Assembly (NCBI GenBank): GCA_949358305.1
Contig: OX442320.1
Span: 1,800,501-1,864,500, forward strand
Reading direction: 5' to 3'
DNA: 64,000 nt
DNA from: Strigamia acuminata
Taxonomy: Eukaryota > Arthropoda > Chilopoda > Geophilomorpha > Linotaeniidae
Below the pieces are notes generated by a model. The model ran no database searches. It was given only the letters and a program-made list of their open reading frames with translations, and was not told where the DNA came from. Position 1 is the stretch's first letter, and every line of letters starts with the position of its first letter. This document shows positions 19,878 to 29,655 of this stretch, one piece after another. The translations under genes and the position numbers were made by a program.

Positions 19878-20957
19878 TTCCCCACACCGCATAAAAATTA
19901 GAATAAAATTCCGAAATTAGAGTGTAAAACATGAAAAATCAAAATTTATTAGAGTTAAAATTCTTAAAATTGTAAAAATTAAAGTAAAATAGTTGAAAAT
20001 TAGAATTAAAACTAAAAAATTGGCGAAATTTAGTTTGAAAATTGCTTTAAAATCATATAAAATTTTGAAAAAGCCCAACTTAATTTGAATATGAGTGAAT
20101 CATTGCTGATAGAGATAGGAATGATAGAAGTGACTCATTCTTAATGAAGTAAATATAGCTAATTGAGTTGAAAATTGGCAAAGTTTAAAAATAAAATAAG
20201 ATAAGGTTCTTGAATATTTAATTGGATGAATTTGCATTAAGTGTTGACTGATGTGAAGTTTGATTGTGAATTGAATTTATTTGGTGTTGTTTATTATAAT
20301 TAAATGAAGAATTCAGTTATACTGTTTTTGAATTTGCTAATGAATAATTTTGAGTTTCAGGATATTTTTGTAAAGTGTTACTAATAAAAAGTTTTCTTGA
20401 ATATTTACTAATAATAGTTTTTGATAATTTTGAGTTATGACTGTGAAAATAAAATTGTTTGATAAATTTTTGTAAATTACGATCGTGAAAATTTGATTGT
20501 TTTGAATTTCTGAATTATATAACACATGACCGTGAAAATTGAATAGTTTTGAATTGTTTTTGATATTTCTGTAAATTATATGATCATGAAAATGAAGTGT
20601 TTTTGATATTTTTGTGGGAAATGACCGTGAAAGTGTTTCTTTGAATTATTTTGATAAATTTTTGAGATTTGATTGTGAAAATTGAACTGTTTAATTATTG
20701 AATTGTTCTAGTGTTTTGAAACATTTCTGTAAAAATTGAAGTGTTTAATTATTGAATTATTTTTCAGAAAGTGAAAAGAGTTTTGTGTGCTAAAGAGTTA
20801 TAGTGTTATTTATAACTGGAAAAGTGAATTAAAAGTGCTTCGAGTCAAAGGATTGTGTCTTCTCTACAATTAATAAATCATTGCGGACTCTAGACGTTAC
20901 GCGTTTTCAAAATACGTAACGGATTACCTGCTCTCAGGTAGTAACAAAGAAGAAGAG
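19878..20957 (+). other. Leader of Gypsy-2, AT-rich with degenerate tandem repeat
   Basis: The leader has no coding frame. From about 20330 to 20760 a loose unit recurs, roughly GACCGTGAAAATTGAA...TTTTGATATTTTTGTAAATTA, about seven times. An acceptor-like CCTGCTCTCAG ends at 20937, close to where the open Gag frame begins. Confidence 0.5.
20330..20760 (+). repeat. Degenerate tandem repeat in the Gypsy-2 leader
   Basis: GTGAAAATTGA-like cores recur every 50-65 bases with drift. It is AT-rich and not coding. Confidence 0.55.
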
Positions 20958-22346
20958 TTGGAAGAAGAGACAGCATTGAATGACAAGGTGACTGAGCGAA
21001 AGAGGGGGCCAAAACCCAAAGAGGGACTTAAAACTCAAAAAAGGGAAGGTGAAACCCCGCAACAGCACCGAATACGAGTTGTTAGTGCTGATCTTCAAGC
21101 TGAATTGTTCCCACACGAGGTGGAGCAATTAGGAGAATTATTGATACGAGAACAGGGTGATCAGGACGACGCAGACGAGAAGGACGTTTTCCAAGACGTT
21201 GAGGAGCAACCAAATTTAGAACTTTCATATTTGTGTATTAGTAAAGAACAATCACCAATTAAAATGGCAAATGCTTCACCAGAACTTGTAGCAATACAGA
21301 CGGTATTACAAAATTTAGTGGTCAATAGAAGAAATCCAGTTGACTTTGATCCGGCGACAGGAAATATTGACACATGGCTGATCGGATATGAAGATACAAT
21401 AGCCGATGACACCGAGAGAATTAAACATCTATCAATTGTGCTGAAATCCTCCGCATCATCGTGGTATCTAGATCAACTTCCACAATATCCGACTAGAACA
21501 TGGAGTCAATGGAAAGATGCGTTGAAGGCAAAATTCAGACGACAAATAACAACAATTTTGTCGAAATTACAGGCAATGCAGCACAAAGATGGGACAGCTT
21601 TGGAACATATGCAGAAAATATTAAAAGAATGTTCTTTTGCAAGACCAGCATTTACTGAAGAACAAAAGATATTTCATGTGTTTCAAGGACTTAAAAAGGT
21701 GACTAGAGATAAATTAGTAGTCAATTTTCCAAAGACATTGGATCAATTAACATCTCAACTTGGACTATTGGAAGCTCATGCATTCAGTGAGGACCCTGCA
21801 GAAGTTTTGCTAACCCTACTGCAAAAAGCTGTTGATACAACAGGCGAGGTGAAACCAAGTTTGTTAGTTGAACCGAGCGACGTCAATAAATCAAAAGACG
21901 AGTTGTTAGCAGAGGTCAAAGTGCTAAGACAACAGCAGCAGTTTGGGGAAGTGCAATATGCAGAGGTTACTCCCGTCTTCTACCAAAACCAATGGTATAC
22001 ACCACATCCGAACCAGGCCCAGTTCTACAATAGAGGCAACTTTAGAGGACGATCTGGACAACAACGGGGATGGTGGAACCAAGGAAGAGGATGGAATAAC
22101 AACAAAGGTCAAAACAGAGGCAATTGGAATAATCAGTGGAATAATCCAGGTCAAGGATTCCAACAACAACAGCAACCACAACAGCAATGGAACCCACCAC
22201 AAGGACAAAGACCACAGGGGAATCCAAATAACCAAGGCCATCCACAAAATCCGAATTATAAAGGAAAAAATTTTATTGAAAATTACCGAGGCCGAGGAAA
22301 TCGAGGAGCCCCACGTGGTGGACCAACTAATCCATCGGGAAACTAG
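20958..22346 (+). CDS. gag: Gypsy-2 Gag
   Basis: The frame is open from 20877 to TAG 22344-22346. The first in-frame ATG is at 21264 (AAAATGG). The 100 codons before it (KRGPKPKEGLKTQKREG...) read like real protein, so the true start may be on an upstream exon, joined at the acceptor ending 20937, or at a non-AUG codon. The capsid region spans about 110-310 (DTWLIGYEDTIADD, ASSWYLDQLP, WKDALKAKFRRQ). The C-terminus is rich in Arg, Gly, Gln and Asn (FRGRSGQQRGWWNQGRGW), and no CCHC zinc knuckle is present, unlike the other three Gypsy Gags. RNA binding probably relies on this RGG-like tail (inference). Confidence 0.88.
   Translation: MEEETALNDKVTERKRGPKPKEGLKTQKREGETPQQHRIRVVSADLQAELFPHEVEQLGELLIREQGDQDDADEKDVFQDVEEQPNLELSYLCISKEQSPIKMANASPELVAIQTVLQNLVVNRRNPVDFDPATGNIDTWLIGYEDTIADDTERIKHLSIVLKSSASSWYLDQLPQYPTRTWSQWKDALKAKFRRQITTILSKLQAMQHKDGTALEHMQKILKECSFARPAFTEEQKIFHVFQGLKKVTRDKLVVNFPKTLDQLTSQLGLLEAHAFSEDPAEVLLTLLQKAVDTTGEVKPSLLVEPSDVNKSKDELLAEVKVLRQQQQFGEVQYAEVTPVFYQNQWYTPHPNQAQFYNRGNFRGRSGQQRGWWNQGRGWNNNKGQNRGNWNNQWNNPGQGFQQQQQPQQQWNPPQGQRPQGNPNNQGHPQNPNYKGKNFIENYRGRGNRGAPRGGPTNPSGN
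22337..22343 (+). promoter_or_regulatory. -1 frameshift site between Gypsy-2 Gag and Pol
   Basis: The heptamer G GGA AAC stands in the Gag frame directly before the TAG stop and fits X XXY YYZ. Pol is in the -1 frame and open from 22331. I did not find as clear a downstream stem as in Gypsy-1 and Gypsy-3. Confidence 0.7.
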
Positions 22347-22417
22347 AATGGCCACAAAGACGAAATAACAAGAAGAAAAGAAGAAAGAGAAAATTAGAAA
22401 TCATCGAGTTACACGCT

Positions 22418-25400
22418 ATGGACGAACTTTTACAGATTCCAGTAGTATTAAATGGTATGGAAATCACTGGTGTCTTGGATTCTGGAGGTTTTCGCAACAT
22501 CATTAGTGAAGATTTGGTGAGAACTCTGCAGCTCAAATATCAGCCCTGTCCAGGTGTTCGATTGAGAGTTGTGGATGGCTCATTGATAATCCCAGAAGGA
22601 AAAACCAGGATAACCATTGAAGTTGGACAACAACAACACACCATCGACGTATTGATCGTTAATGGATTTGGACGCCATTTACTGCTGGGAGATAATTTCT
22701 TAAGATCTGCAAAGTGTAAACTCGACTATGACCAACAGAAGATCTTTGTAGGCCCAAAAGATGAACAACAAGAAGTTTTCCCAATGTCAAAGAACCATAC
22801 TGATGTAAATTACATAGCCCGAGTTTTAAAACCAATAACAATTCCAGCATTACATGAATGTGTAGTTCCAATTAAAATTGCAAAGAAAGTAGATGATGAA
22901 CTTTTTATAGAACCACTCAGTGGAGTAATTGACCGTTTTGGAGTAATTTGTTGCAAAACATTGACTAAATTCAGAAAAGGTGAAGGAGTTCTGCGAATTG
23001 CAAATCCAACTAAAAAGACAATCTATTTAGGAAAAAACTCAGCAATTGCAAAGGCCTTTTATGTAATTGAGTCTGGCGTGCTTGATGAAAACAGAGTTAA
23101 TCAATTTGACTTTAGCACAGCCATGGCGAATGACAACATGACGCCATCACAACAAGGGCTAATGTTGCAGTTGCTGGAGAAAAATTCAGATAGATTTGCG
23201 AAGACTGACAATGATTTAGGCAGAGCTCATACGATTAGGCATCGAATTGATACGAGAGATTCTCCTCCAATCCATTTACAACCTTATAGACGATCAATTA
23301 AGGAAAAAGAAATTGAGGATGCTGAAACAAAGAAATTACTTGAACAAGGAGTAATTAGAGAATCCGAGAGCCCGTGGAGTGCACCAGTATTGCTCATCAA
23401 GAAAAGAGACGGCAAATGGAGATTTTGTGTTGATTGGAGACGGTTAAACGCGGTAACAAAGAAAATGGTTTATCCCTTACCACGTATTGATGACACCCTA
23501 GATCAATTAGCGGGTGCGAAGTATTTTTCAATGATGGATCTCATCCAGGGATATCACCAAGTCGAAATAGACGAACAAGATCGTGAAAAGACAGCGTTTA
23601 CCACGTCTAGCGGACATTATGAGTTTAATGTCCTTGGAATGGGATTATGTAACAGCCCGGCCGCCTTTCAAAAATTGATGAACAAAGTACTTGGTAACCT
23701 CCTGGGAAAAGTATGTATTGCATATCTTGACGATTTGATAGTGTTTTCAAAGACTTTCGACCAGCACCTCGTTGATTTGGAGGCAGTTTTCCAAAAGCTT
23801 AGAACAGCGAATCTCAAAGTCAAACTGAGTAAATGTACGTTTGCGACACACACCATACGATATCTCGGACATGTGGTTGATGCTGAAGGTATTTCACCGG
23901 ATCCCAGGAATCTGGATTCAGTAGCTAAGTTTCCAATTCCTGTGAACGTTAAACAACTACGTGGTTTTTTAGGATTATGCTCGTATTACCGGAAATTTAT
24001 TAAAGGTTTTGCAGACATTTCCAAACCTCTGGTGAATTTAACCAAAAAGGATGAAAAGTTTGATTGGGGACCTCCCCATGAAAAAGCATTCCACACGCTT
24101 CGAACAGCATTAATAACAGTGCCGGTGTTAGCGCATCCAGATTTTACTCAGCCCTTCATGATTTCATGCGATGCAAGTGCCTATGGATTAGGAGCTATTT
24201 TGAAGCAAAAAGTCAACAATCAAGAGCGTGTTATCGCTTATGCAAGTCGTATGATGAGCACAGCAGAAATGAATTACACTGCAACTGATAGGGAAATGTT
24301 AGCAATCATTTTTGCTATTGAAAAGTTTAGACCGTACCTATATGGACAGAAATTCCAAATTATTACCGACCATTCTGCCCTCCAATGGCTGAAAGGAGTC
24401 CGAAATCCAAATGGACGTCTAGCCAGGTGGGCGCTGCAACTAGCTGAGTATGATTTTGAAATATTTCATAAAAGCGGCAAGAAACATACAGATGCCGATG
24501 CTTTAAGTAGGATCCAGGAAGAATTAAGTGAAGAAGAAATAGAAAAATTACCTTCGCTTTTCTTAGAAAATTTGGACCTCCCTGGTGAACAGAGGAAGGA
24601 TCCCAAACTACTGGACCTAATAACAGCGCTAGAAAACCAAGAGCAACTTCCAAGAAAAAGAAGACGACCTCTAAAGCAGTTCGTTCTTCAGAATAAAACG
24701 TTGTTCAGGAAGAAAAAACTTAACAGTTCCCTGAACATGGAAGATTTACTACTAGTAGTTCCAAAACAACTTCAAAAAGATGTATTGTATGAAATGCACG
24801 ATGGATTACTAGGAGCTCATTTGGGATTGGCAAAAACGTGGAAACGGATAAGAACACGATTCTTTTGGACAAGAATCTACAAAGATGTTAGAAATTACGT
24901 CTTGTCCTGCCAACATTGCGCAAAAGCTAAAACAATGACAACGCCAGCTAAAGGATTGATGCAGCCATGGTCAACAGTCTCAAAACCTTTTGAGCGAATT
25001 GGAATAGACACACTTGGACCATTTCCATTGTCACGACTTGGAAATAAACATGTTTTTGTTGTAACTGATTACCTTTCTAGAAATGCAATAGCTAGACCAG
25101 CAGCAGCAGCTACAGCGTTAGAAGCAGCAAAAACATTGCTTTATGAAGTTATTCTGAAAGAAGGCAGTCCGAGAGAAATCCTGAGCGACCGTGGAACCGA
25201 GTACAGGAATAAAATGGTTGAGGAAGTCTCAAATATGTTTAAAAGTTTGCATAAAACTACGTCAGGATACCATCCAAGAACAAATGGATTAACTGAGAGA
25301 TTTAATGCGACATTCGCAAAAATGTTGCAAAGTTATGTTAATGAAGAACACACTGACTGGGACGAATTTCTTCCATTTCTCCTGTTTTCATATAACACGG

Positions 25401-26143
25401 CCGTTCATGAAACAACAGGATATACACCACACTATTTACTTCGTGGATATGATGTGGATTTGACAGTAGATGTTAATTTGGACCTGCCACAGAAAGAATT
25501 TACCTTAAGGACAGCAAAATTCATTCGAGCAGCCAGGAAAATTGCAAATGAGAGACTTGAAAAACAATCTGTAAAAAGTAAGAAAAGATTTGATGAGGAT
25601 AGAGTCAACAAAGAGTTTGAACCAGGTGAATTGGTTTATCTGAAAACCATCAACAGAAAAGTTGGCTTATCAGAGAAGCTTTTACCGCAATTTTCCGGCC
25701 CGTATGAAATTGTGCGAAGAACTGCACCTAATGACTATGAAATTATCAATTCTACAAGAAAGAAAAGTGACATAGTGAATGTAGAAAGGTTAAAACCATA
25801 TAAGGAGCGAATTGAAGAGGAAATAGATGAAGTTCTGAAGGATATGCCAGAAAAGAAAGTGAAATTTGCTGATAAAGTGAAGAAAATCAGTAAAAAAGGT
25901 GAAATTATGGTTGGAAATATTGAAAAACCAGTAAAAATAGTGAAAAATAAACCAAAAGAACGTTATATAGATGACACAGAACAGATCTCATTGAAATCAC
26001 TATTTGAACCACAGCCTTTGATAGGAACAAGTGAAAACCAACTTAAAAACCTGCCACCAGAGGGCGTAGGTACACAGAATGACGATATTCGGTCGCGCAG
26101 ACTCAGACCGCAGAAACGAAAAAACTATCGCCATTTCTACTGA
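22418..26143 (+). CDS. pol: Gypsy-2 Pol: protease, reverse transcriptase, RNase H, integrase
   Basis: There are 1241 codons from ATG 22418; the frame is already open at 22331, where frameshifting ribosomes would enter. Protease has VLDSGGFRNIISED (Asp 21). RT has FCVDWRRLNAVTKK and YLDD at 436-439. RNase H has SCDASAYGLGAIL and TDREMLAI. Integrase has the zinc domain (HDGLLGAHLG ... CQHC, about 794-835) and the core residues Asp (GIDTLGPFP, about 864), Asp (LSDRGTEY, about 923) and Glu (GLTERFNATF, about 959), followed by a GPY/F-like FSGPYEIVRR. A Lys-rich tail follows. There is no internal stop. Confidence 0.95.
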   Translation: MDELLQIPVVLNGMEITGVLDSGGFRNIISEDLVRTLQLKYQPCPGVRLRVVDGSLIIPEGKTRITIEVGQQQHTIDVLIVNGFGRHLLLGDNFLRSAKCKLDYDQQKIFVGPKDEQQEVFPMSKNHTDVNYIARVLKPITIPALHECVVPIKIAKKVDDELFIEPLSGVIDRFGVICCKTLTKFRKGEGVLRIANPTKKTIYLGKNSAIAKAFYVIESGVLDENRVNQFDFSTAMANDNMTPSQQGLMLQLLEKNSDRFAKTDNDLGRAHTIRHRIDTRDSPPIHLQPYRRSIKEKEIEDAETKKLLEQGVIRESESPWSAPVLLIKKRDGKWRFCVDWRRLNAVTKKMVYPLPRIDDTLDQLAGAKYFSMMDLIQGYHQVEIDEQDREKTAFTTSSGHYEFNVLGMGLCNSPAAFQKLMNKVLGNLLGKVCIAYLDDLIVFSKTFDQHLVDLEAVFQKLRTANLKVKLSKCTFATHTIRYLGHVVDAEGISPDPRNLDSVAKFPIPVNVKQLRGFLGLCSYYRKFIKGFADISKPLVNLTKKDEKFDWGPPHEKAFHTLRTALITVPVLAHPDFTQPFMISCDASAYGLGAILKQKVNNQERVIAYASRMMSTAEMNYTATDREMLAIIFAIEKFRPYLYGQKFQIITDHSALQWLKGVRNPNGRLARWALQLAEYDFEIFHKSGKKHTDADALSRIQEELSEEEIEKLPSLFLENLDLPGEQRKDPKLLDLITALENQEQLPRKRRRPLKQFVLQNKTLFRKKKLNSSLNMEDLLLVVPKQLQKDVLYEMHDGLLGAHLGLAKTWKRIRTRFFWTRIYKDVRNYVLSCQHCAKAKTMTTPAKGLMQPWSTVSKPFERIGIDTLGPFPLSRLGNKHVFVVTDYLSRNAIARPAAAATALEAAKTLLYEVILKEGSPREILSDRGTEYRNKMVEEVSNMFKSLHKTTSGYHPRTNGLTERFNATFAKMLQSYVNEEHTDWDEFLPFLLFSYNTAVHETTGYTPHYLLRGYDVDLTVDVNLDLPQKEFTLRTAKFIRAARKIANERLEKQSVKSKKRFDEDRVNKEFEPGELVYLKTINRKVGLSEKLLPQFSGPYEIVRRTAPNDYEIINSTRKKSDIVNVERLKPYKERIEEEIDEVLKDMPEKKVKFADKVKKISKKGEIMVGNIEKPVKIVKNKPKERYIDDTEQISLKSLFEPQPLIGTSENQLKNLPPEGVGTQNDDIRSRRLRPQKRKNYRHFY

Positions 26144-26918
26144 TTTTGCTACGGTGAACACGAACTTATAGTGTGACCCGGAAACAAGATCCTCTTTTGA
26201 TTATATATTGATATTTTGTGTATTGAATTGTGTCTTAAAAGGTTTGTACAAATGAATTGAATACTTTCAAGTAGTTTTTGGAAATGAATTGTGAAGTTTT
26301 GAGTGTTTTGAGTGTTTTGAGATTTTTGGTAAATTTAATGTAAATATTTCACGGTATGATTTTGATTGAATGTTAATAAGAGTTAATTATTGTAAATAAT
26401 TGGAATAAGTCGATGTTTTAACGGTATTGTTAATTTTAAAGAAAATTGGAGAAATTGGAAAAATATTTTTGAATTTGTTTTTTTTCCCACTTTGGAAAAT
26501 TGTTAAGAGTTGTAATTTATTATGAAAATGCTTGTTTGTAGTGTGAATGATTTTGAGTGTTGTGCAAAAATATGAATTTTGATTTTGATAGTTTAATTTT
26601 GACAAAAATTTTCTTTTGACTTATGTTTTTTTTTTTGGTTAGATTTTTCCAAATATGTCAAAATAAACAGTGGAAAAGCAAGCATTGTAATAATAATAAC
26701 ATTATGATTTGATTGAGATATTAATATTGGGATAAAAGGGAGTGAATTTAAACTCCAATATGATTTAGTTTTGAATAATAATTGTGAAACAGCTGAGTGA
26801 TGACTTTTGGTATAAAGAAAGTAACCGAACATTCCTTAAGAATGTCCGATTGGAGTGAGAGACTTGTCTGTAACCGAAATTAGTATTTTGGGGTCCAAAA
26901 CACAGCAAAAAAGGGAGT
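26144..26918 (+). other. 3' untranslated region and polypurine tract of Gypsy-2
   Basis: This is AT-rich and I see no gene. It ends AAAAAAGGGAGT (about 26908-26918), a polypurine tract directly before the 3' LTR. Confidence 0.7.
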
Positions 26919-27523
26919 TGTCACGCGTACGGATCGTCCCGAATGACGAGCGATCCGTATCGCGCAATTAGAGTTATAATTCGGTAAATGTTGCGTAATT
27001 TCGGCCACAGATGGCGTTGACGATTGGAAACCGTCATCGCCATGTGATTGGACCGATTAATTCGTGAATGGGGGTTATGGCAGATTTGCTATAAAACCAC
27101 CCGCTTTCAGACAGAGCTCTCTTCTCTCTCCAGACTTCAACAGGTAACTATTAACTACACCCGCCCTTTACTAGAGAGTCTGATGTCGCCTCGATACTGA
27201 GAGCGGCTGACTGACTATAAATCAACAGTTTACATCAAATTGAGTTATCACACAGTTGTTTCATAGAAAACAGTTTATAAAGGTTGTTCAAACTTAATAA
27301 GTGTAAAATAATGATTTGTCCAATTGATGATTCAGAATTGCATTCCAATTAATGTAACCAGATTTATTAAGGATCAAACAAACTTAGTTTGTCCGGTCAA
27401 ATAAAATAGACTTGAATTTAAAACAAAATAAACAGTCTCATTCTTTCTCTTCCCATGTTCACTCATTCCCCAAATAAAACAGCGTTGCGTGAGTTTCCAA
27501 TTAGGCCCAGAAACCACGTAACA
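26919..27523 (+). repeat. 3' LTR of Gypsy-2
   Basis: 605 bp, offset 7666 from the 5' LTR, with the TATA box at 27090-27096. It ends CGTAACA and is followed by ATAC, the target-site copy. Confidence 0.93.
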
Positions 27524-28912
27524 ATACCGACGGCGCCCGCCTCGATGTACGCCCTGACTCCGCTGCAACTCGCAACGCTAAATTGGCTGAGCGTCCATCC
27601 GGACGGACTTCCGCTCGATTTAAATGCGATGATGCAAGCCCCATCCACATCTGCGCAGCCAACCGTTTATGAGTCGGCTCAACTGGCCCCGTTGGCCCAG
27701 GTGGCATTTCCGCCCGCGAACGTTATCAACGTCCCGTTGGCCCCGCATTCGCCAGAATTTCGGCCGCCAACTGCAAGCGTGGCGCCTACCATCGCCAACC
27801 CGTTAAATGTGGTTGCACCGACTGTGGCGGGACAATCAACGTCTGTTGTGCATCTTCCTGCCGGTGCTGAATCTTCGGCATCTGAATACGGATGGAACGA
27901 GCCGCCACCGGGCGCCCTGCGTTTTTCGGAGCCTGTTTCTCGCAACCGCGAGTACCGAGCCGCCAACAAGGCAAGAAAGAAGGACGAGAAGGCCCGCCTG
28001 CGCAAAGAACAGTGCGAGCGTGACATGGCCGCAGGAATTCCGCACGATAACATCGTAACGGACCAGGCCACGGAGACGATCTGCCCATTTTGCGTCGGCT
28101 GTGGGTGGTGCTGCAATGCATCCGCAGGTTCTTCTCTAATGCGTTGTCCAAACTGCCGTGGAAGGAAAACGCGACCGCGTTCGGAGCCGTGGCGCAAGGA
28201 GGTTCAGCCCCACGTAGTTAAAGGCATTAAGCCTAACGAGAAGCGATGTTGGGCTCACTGCCCAAAGTGCCGACTTTTCCTGAATAGTCGTGGCGAAGCG
28301 GTTTACATCGACCCGCGCTTCCTCACCTGGGCCCGCGCTGAAGCCAACGCCGGTGTAAGAGTCGAACTCCTTCGACAGTCGCCGCCGCCGTCCGAGGACT
28401 CTGAAGTTTCTACTGAAACTGTCCAGGCCGCCGACAGCGTTGGAAGCGAGGTCGTAGAAGAAATCGTTCGACCGAGAACGATGTCGCGTGGACGAGGCTG
28501 CCTGACGCTCGACCGAGCGAGAGAAATTGCCAAAGTTCAACGAACCAACATCTTGGCACGAGGGCGAGCTCGTAAGCTTCAACAGGCTGTTGAAATGTCG
28601 TCTAAACCCGTGGAGGATCCTCCAGCGGCCGTAACCGACGTGTCCATCGCCCCTCCAGCGTCTAAGTCCGAGACTTCGGACGACGCACAGTTCGAGGACG
28701 CCGAGGAGTTGCTTTCCGTCGTCGATTTCGTGGCGGAGTTGCTCGAGGATCTGCCGTTCCCACCTCCGAGCCCAGAGGAAATTGAAGCGTCGGAGGAAGC
28801 TGTGTTTTCCGCCGTCTCGACAGAGGCGACTGAAGAATCGGATTTTCTGACTTCTACTGAAGTCGAGAAAAAGGGAGAGAAAGATTCGACTGACGTCGAA
28901 AAGAAGGATTAG
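27524..28912 (+). pseudogene. Gypsy-1 ORF3, 3' part with Cys-rich zinc-like domain
   Basis: This is the continuation of the frame begun at 19120, resuming after the Gypsy-2 target duplication (27524-27527) and ending TAG 28910-28912. It has a Pro/Ala-rich stretch, a charged helix-like segment (NKARKKDEKARLRKEQCERDMAAG), and then CPFCVGCGW, CPNCRGRK and CPKC within about 75 residues, ending in YIDP. The C-terminus is acidic. The same block occurs in Gypsy-3 ORF3 (CPLCAGCGW ... CVNCHGGKR ... CREC ... YVDP). CxxCxGxG-like pairs resemble the DnaJ zinc centre. No transmembrane or signal segment is seen, so it is not an envelope. Function unknown. Confidence 0.85.
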
Positions 28913-29655
28913 AAAGGACAAAATTAACATTCGTTATTTTTCCGAGTGGAGATTTTTATGACTAAAAATGTTCCAAGTGTTTGTTGTGTTTTTGCAATTA
29001 CGAAATATTCCCACGAGTATTGTGTTTGTTTGTTTCAAGATTTTGAACTAATCATTAAATACTCGAACGAGTATAGTTTAATTTTAAAATTGGATTCAAT
29101 TTAATTTGCTTTGTTTTCGAATTCAATTTGAATGTTTATTTGAACTAATCATATTAATATATGTTTGTTTGATTTATTTACGAATTTCATAATTATTTGT
29201 GGAAATTGTGTTTGTTTTGCTTTGATTGAAGCGTTGAAGAATTTCAAGTTGAAATTCGTTAATTTTTTGTGACAATCGTAATAAAAAATTAGTAGTTTAG
29301 ATTTTCGATAAATAAAGTTTTGCATAAATTTATTTTTATTGATTATCTTGTTGATTAATAAGCTATGAATAAGTTTATTTGAAGGAGAAGTAAAATTTCT
29401 ATCGAAATTAGTTTTCTCGAACATGTGTTCATGTTCGGACGAGTTCATTTCCGTCGCCTAGCAACCGGGAGTTGCGTTGTACAGGGAAGCCGATTAGTCT
29501 AATCGGGTGATGAAGTTTCTGAAAGAAATAACATGATTAAGTTTAATAAAATACTTACCAAGTGGATTAATTCGATAGAATTAGGTGAACATTTCTTATA
29601 CATTAAGAATGACAATTGAAGAGTTGGTAAACTCTATGCTTGTCACCGGGGGATG
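28913..29655 (+). other. 3' non-coding region and polypurine tract of Gypsy-1
   Basis: This is AT-rich and hairpin-dense: ATACTCG/CGAGTAT (about 29056-29071), GAATTTCAA-G-TTGAAATTC (about 29238-29257), CGAACATG/CATGTTCG near 29415, CCGATTAGTCTAATCGG near 29490. CCTAGCAACC occurs at about 29457. It ends with CACCGGGGGATG (29645-29655), a polypurine tract. Confidence 0.6.

Larger units (their letters stand above)
19253..27523 (+). mobile_element. Gypsy-2, complete Ty3/gypsy retrotransposon, 8271 bp
   Basis: Two 605-bp LTRs (TGTCACGC...CGTAACA) flank Gag and Pol. The 4-bp target duplication ATAC is at 19249-19252 and 27524-27527. I noticed only two LTR differences (19409/27075 region GAATGAGGG vs GAATGGGGG, and ACCGCCC vs ACCACCC), so the insertion is recent. 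Pol differs clearly from that of the Gypsy-1/3/4 group, and there is no ORF3. Both genes look intact. Confidence 0.95.

Noticed and set aside
21943-22368. ORFs overlapping the Gypsy-2 Gag tail on both strands
   Set aside because: Low-complexity Gln/Asn/Gly codons keep alternative frames open; Gag is the supported frame.
27679-28930. Minus-strand ORFs of 172 and 264 codons
   Set aside because: They lie antisense to ORF3 of Gypsy-1, whose frame has a homologue in Gypsy-3; these do not.
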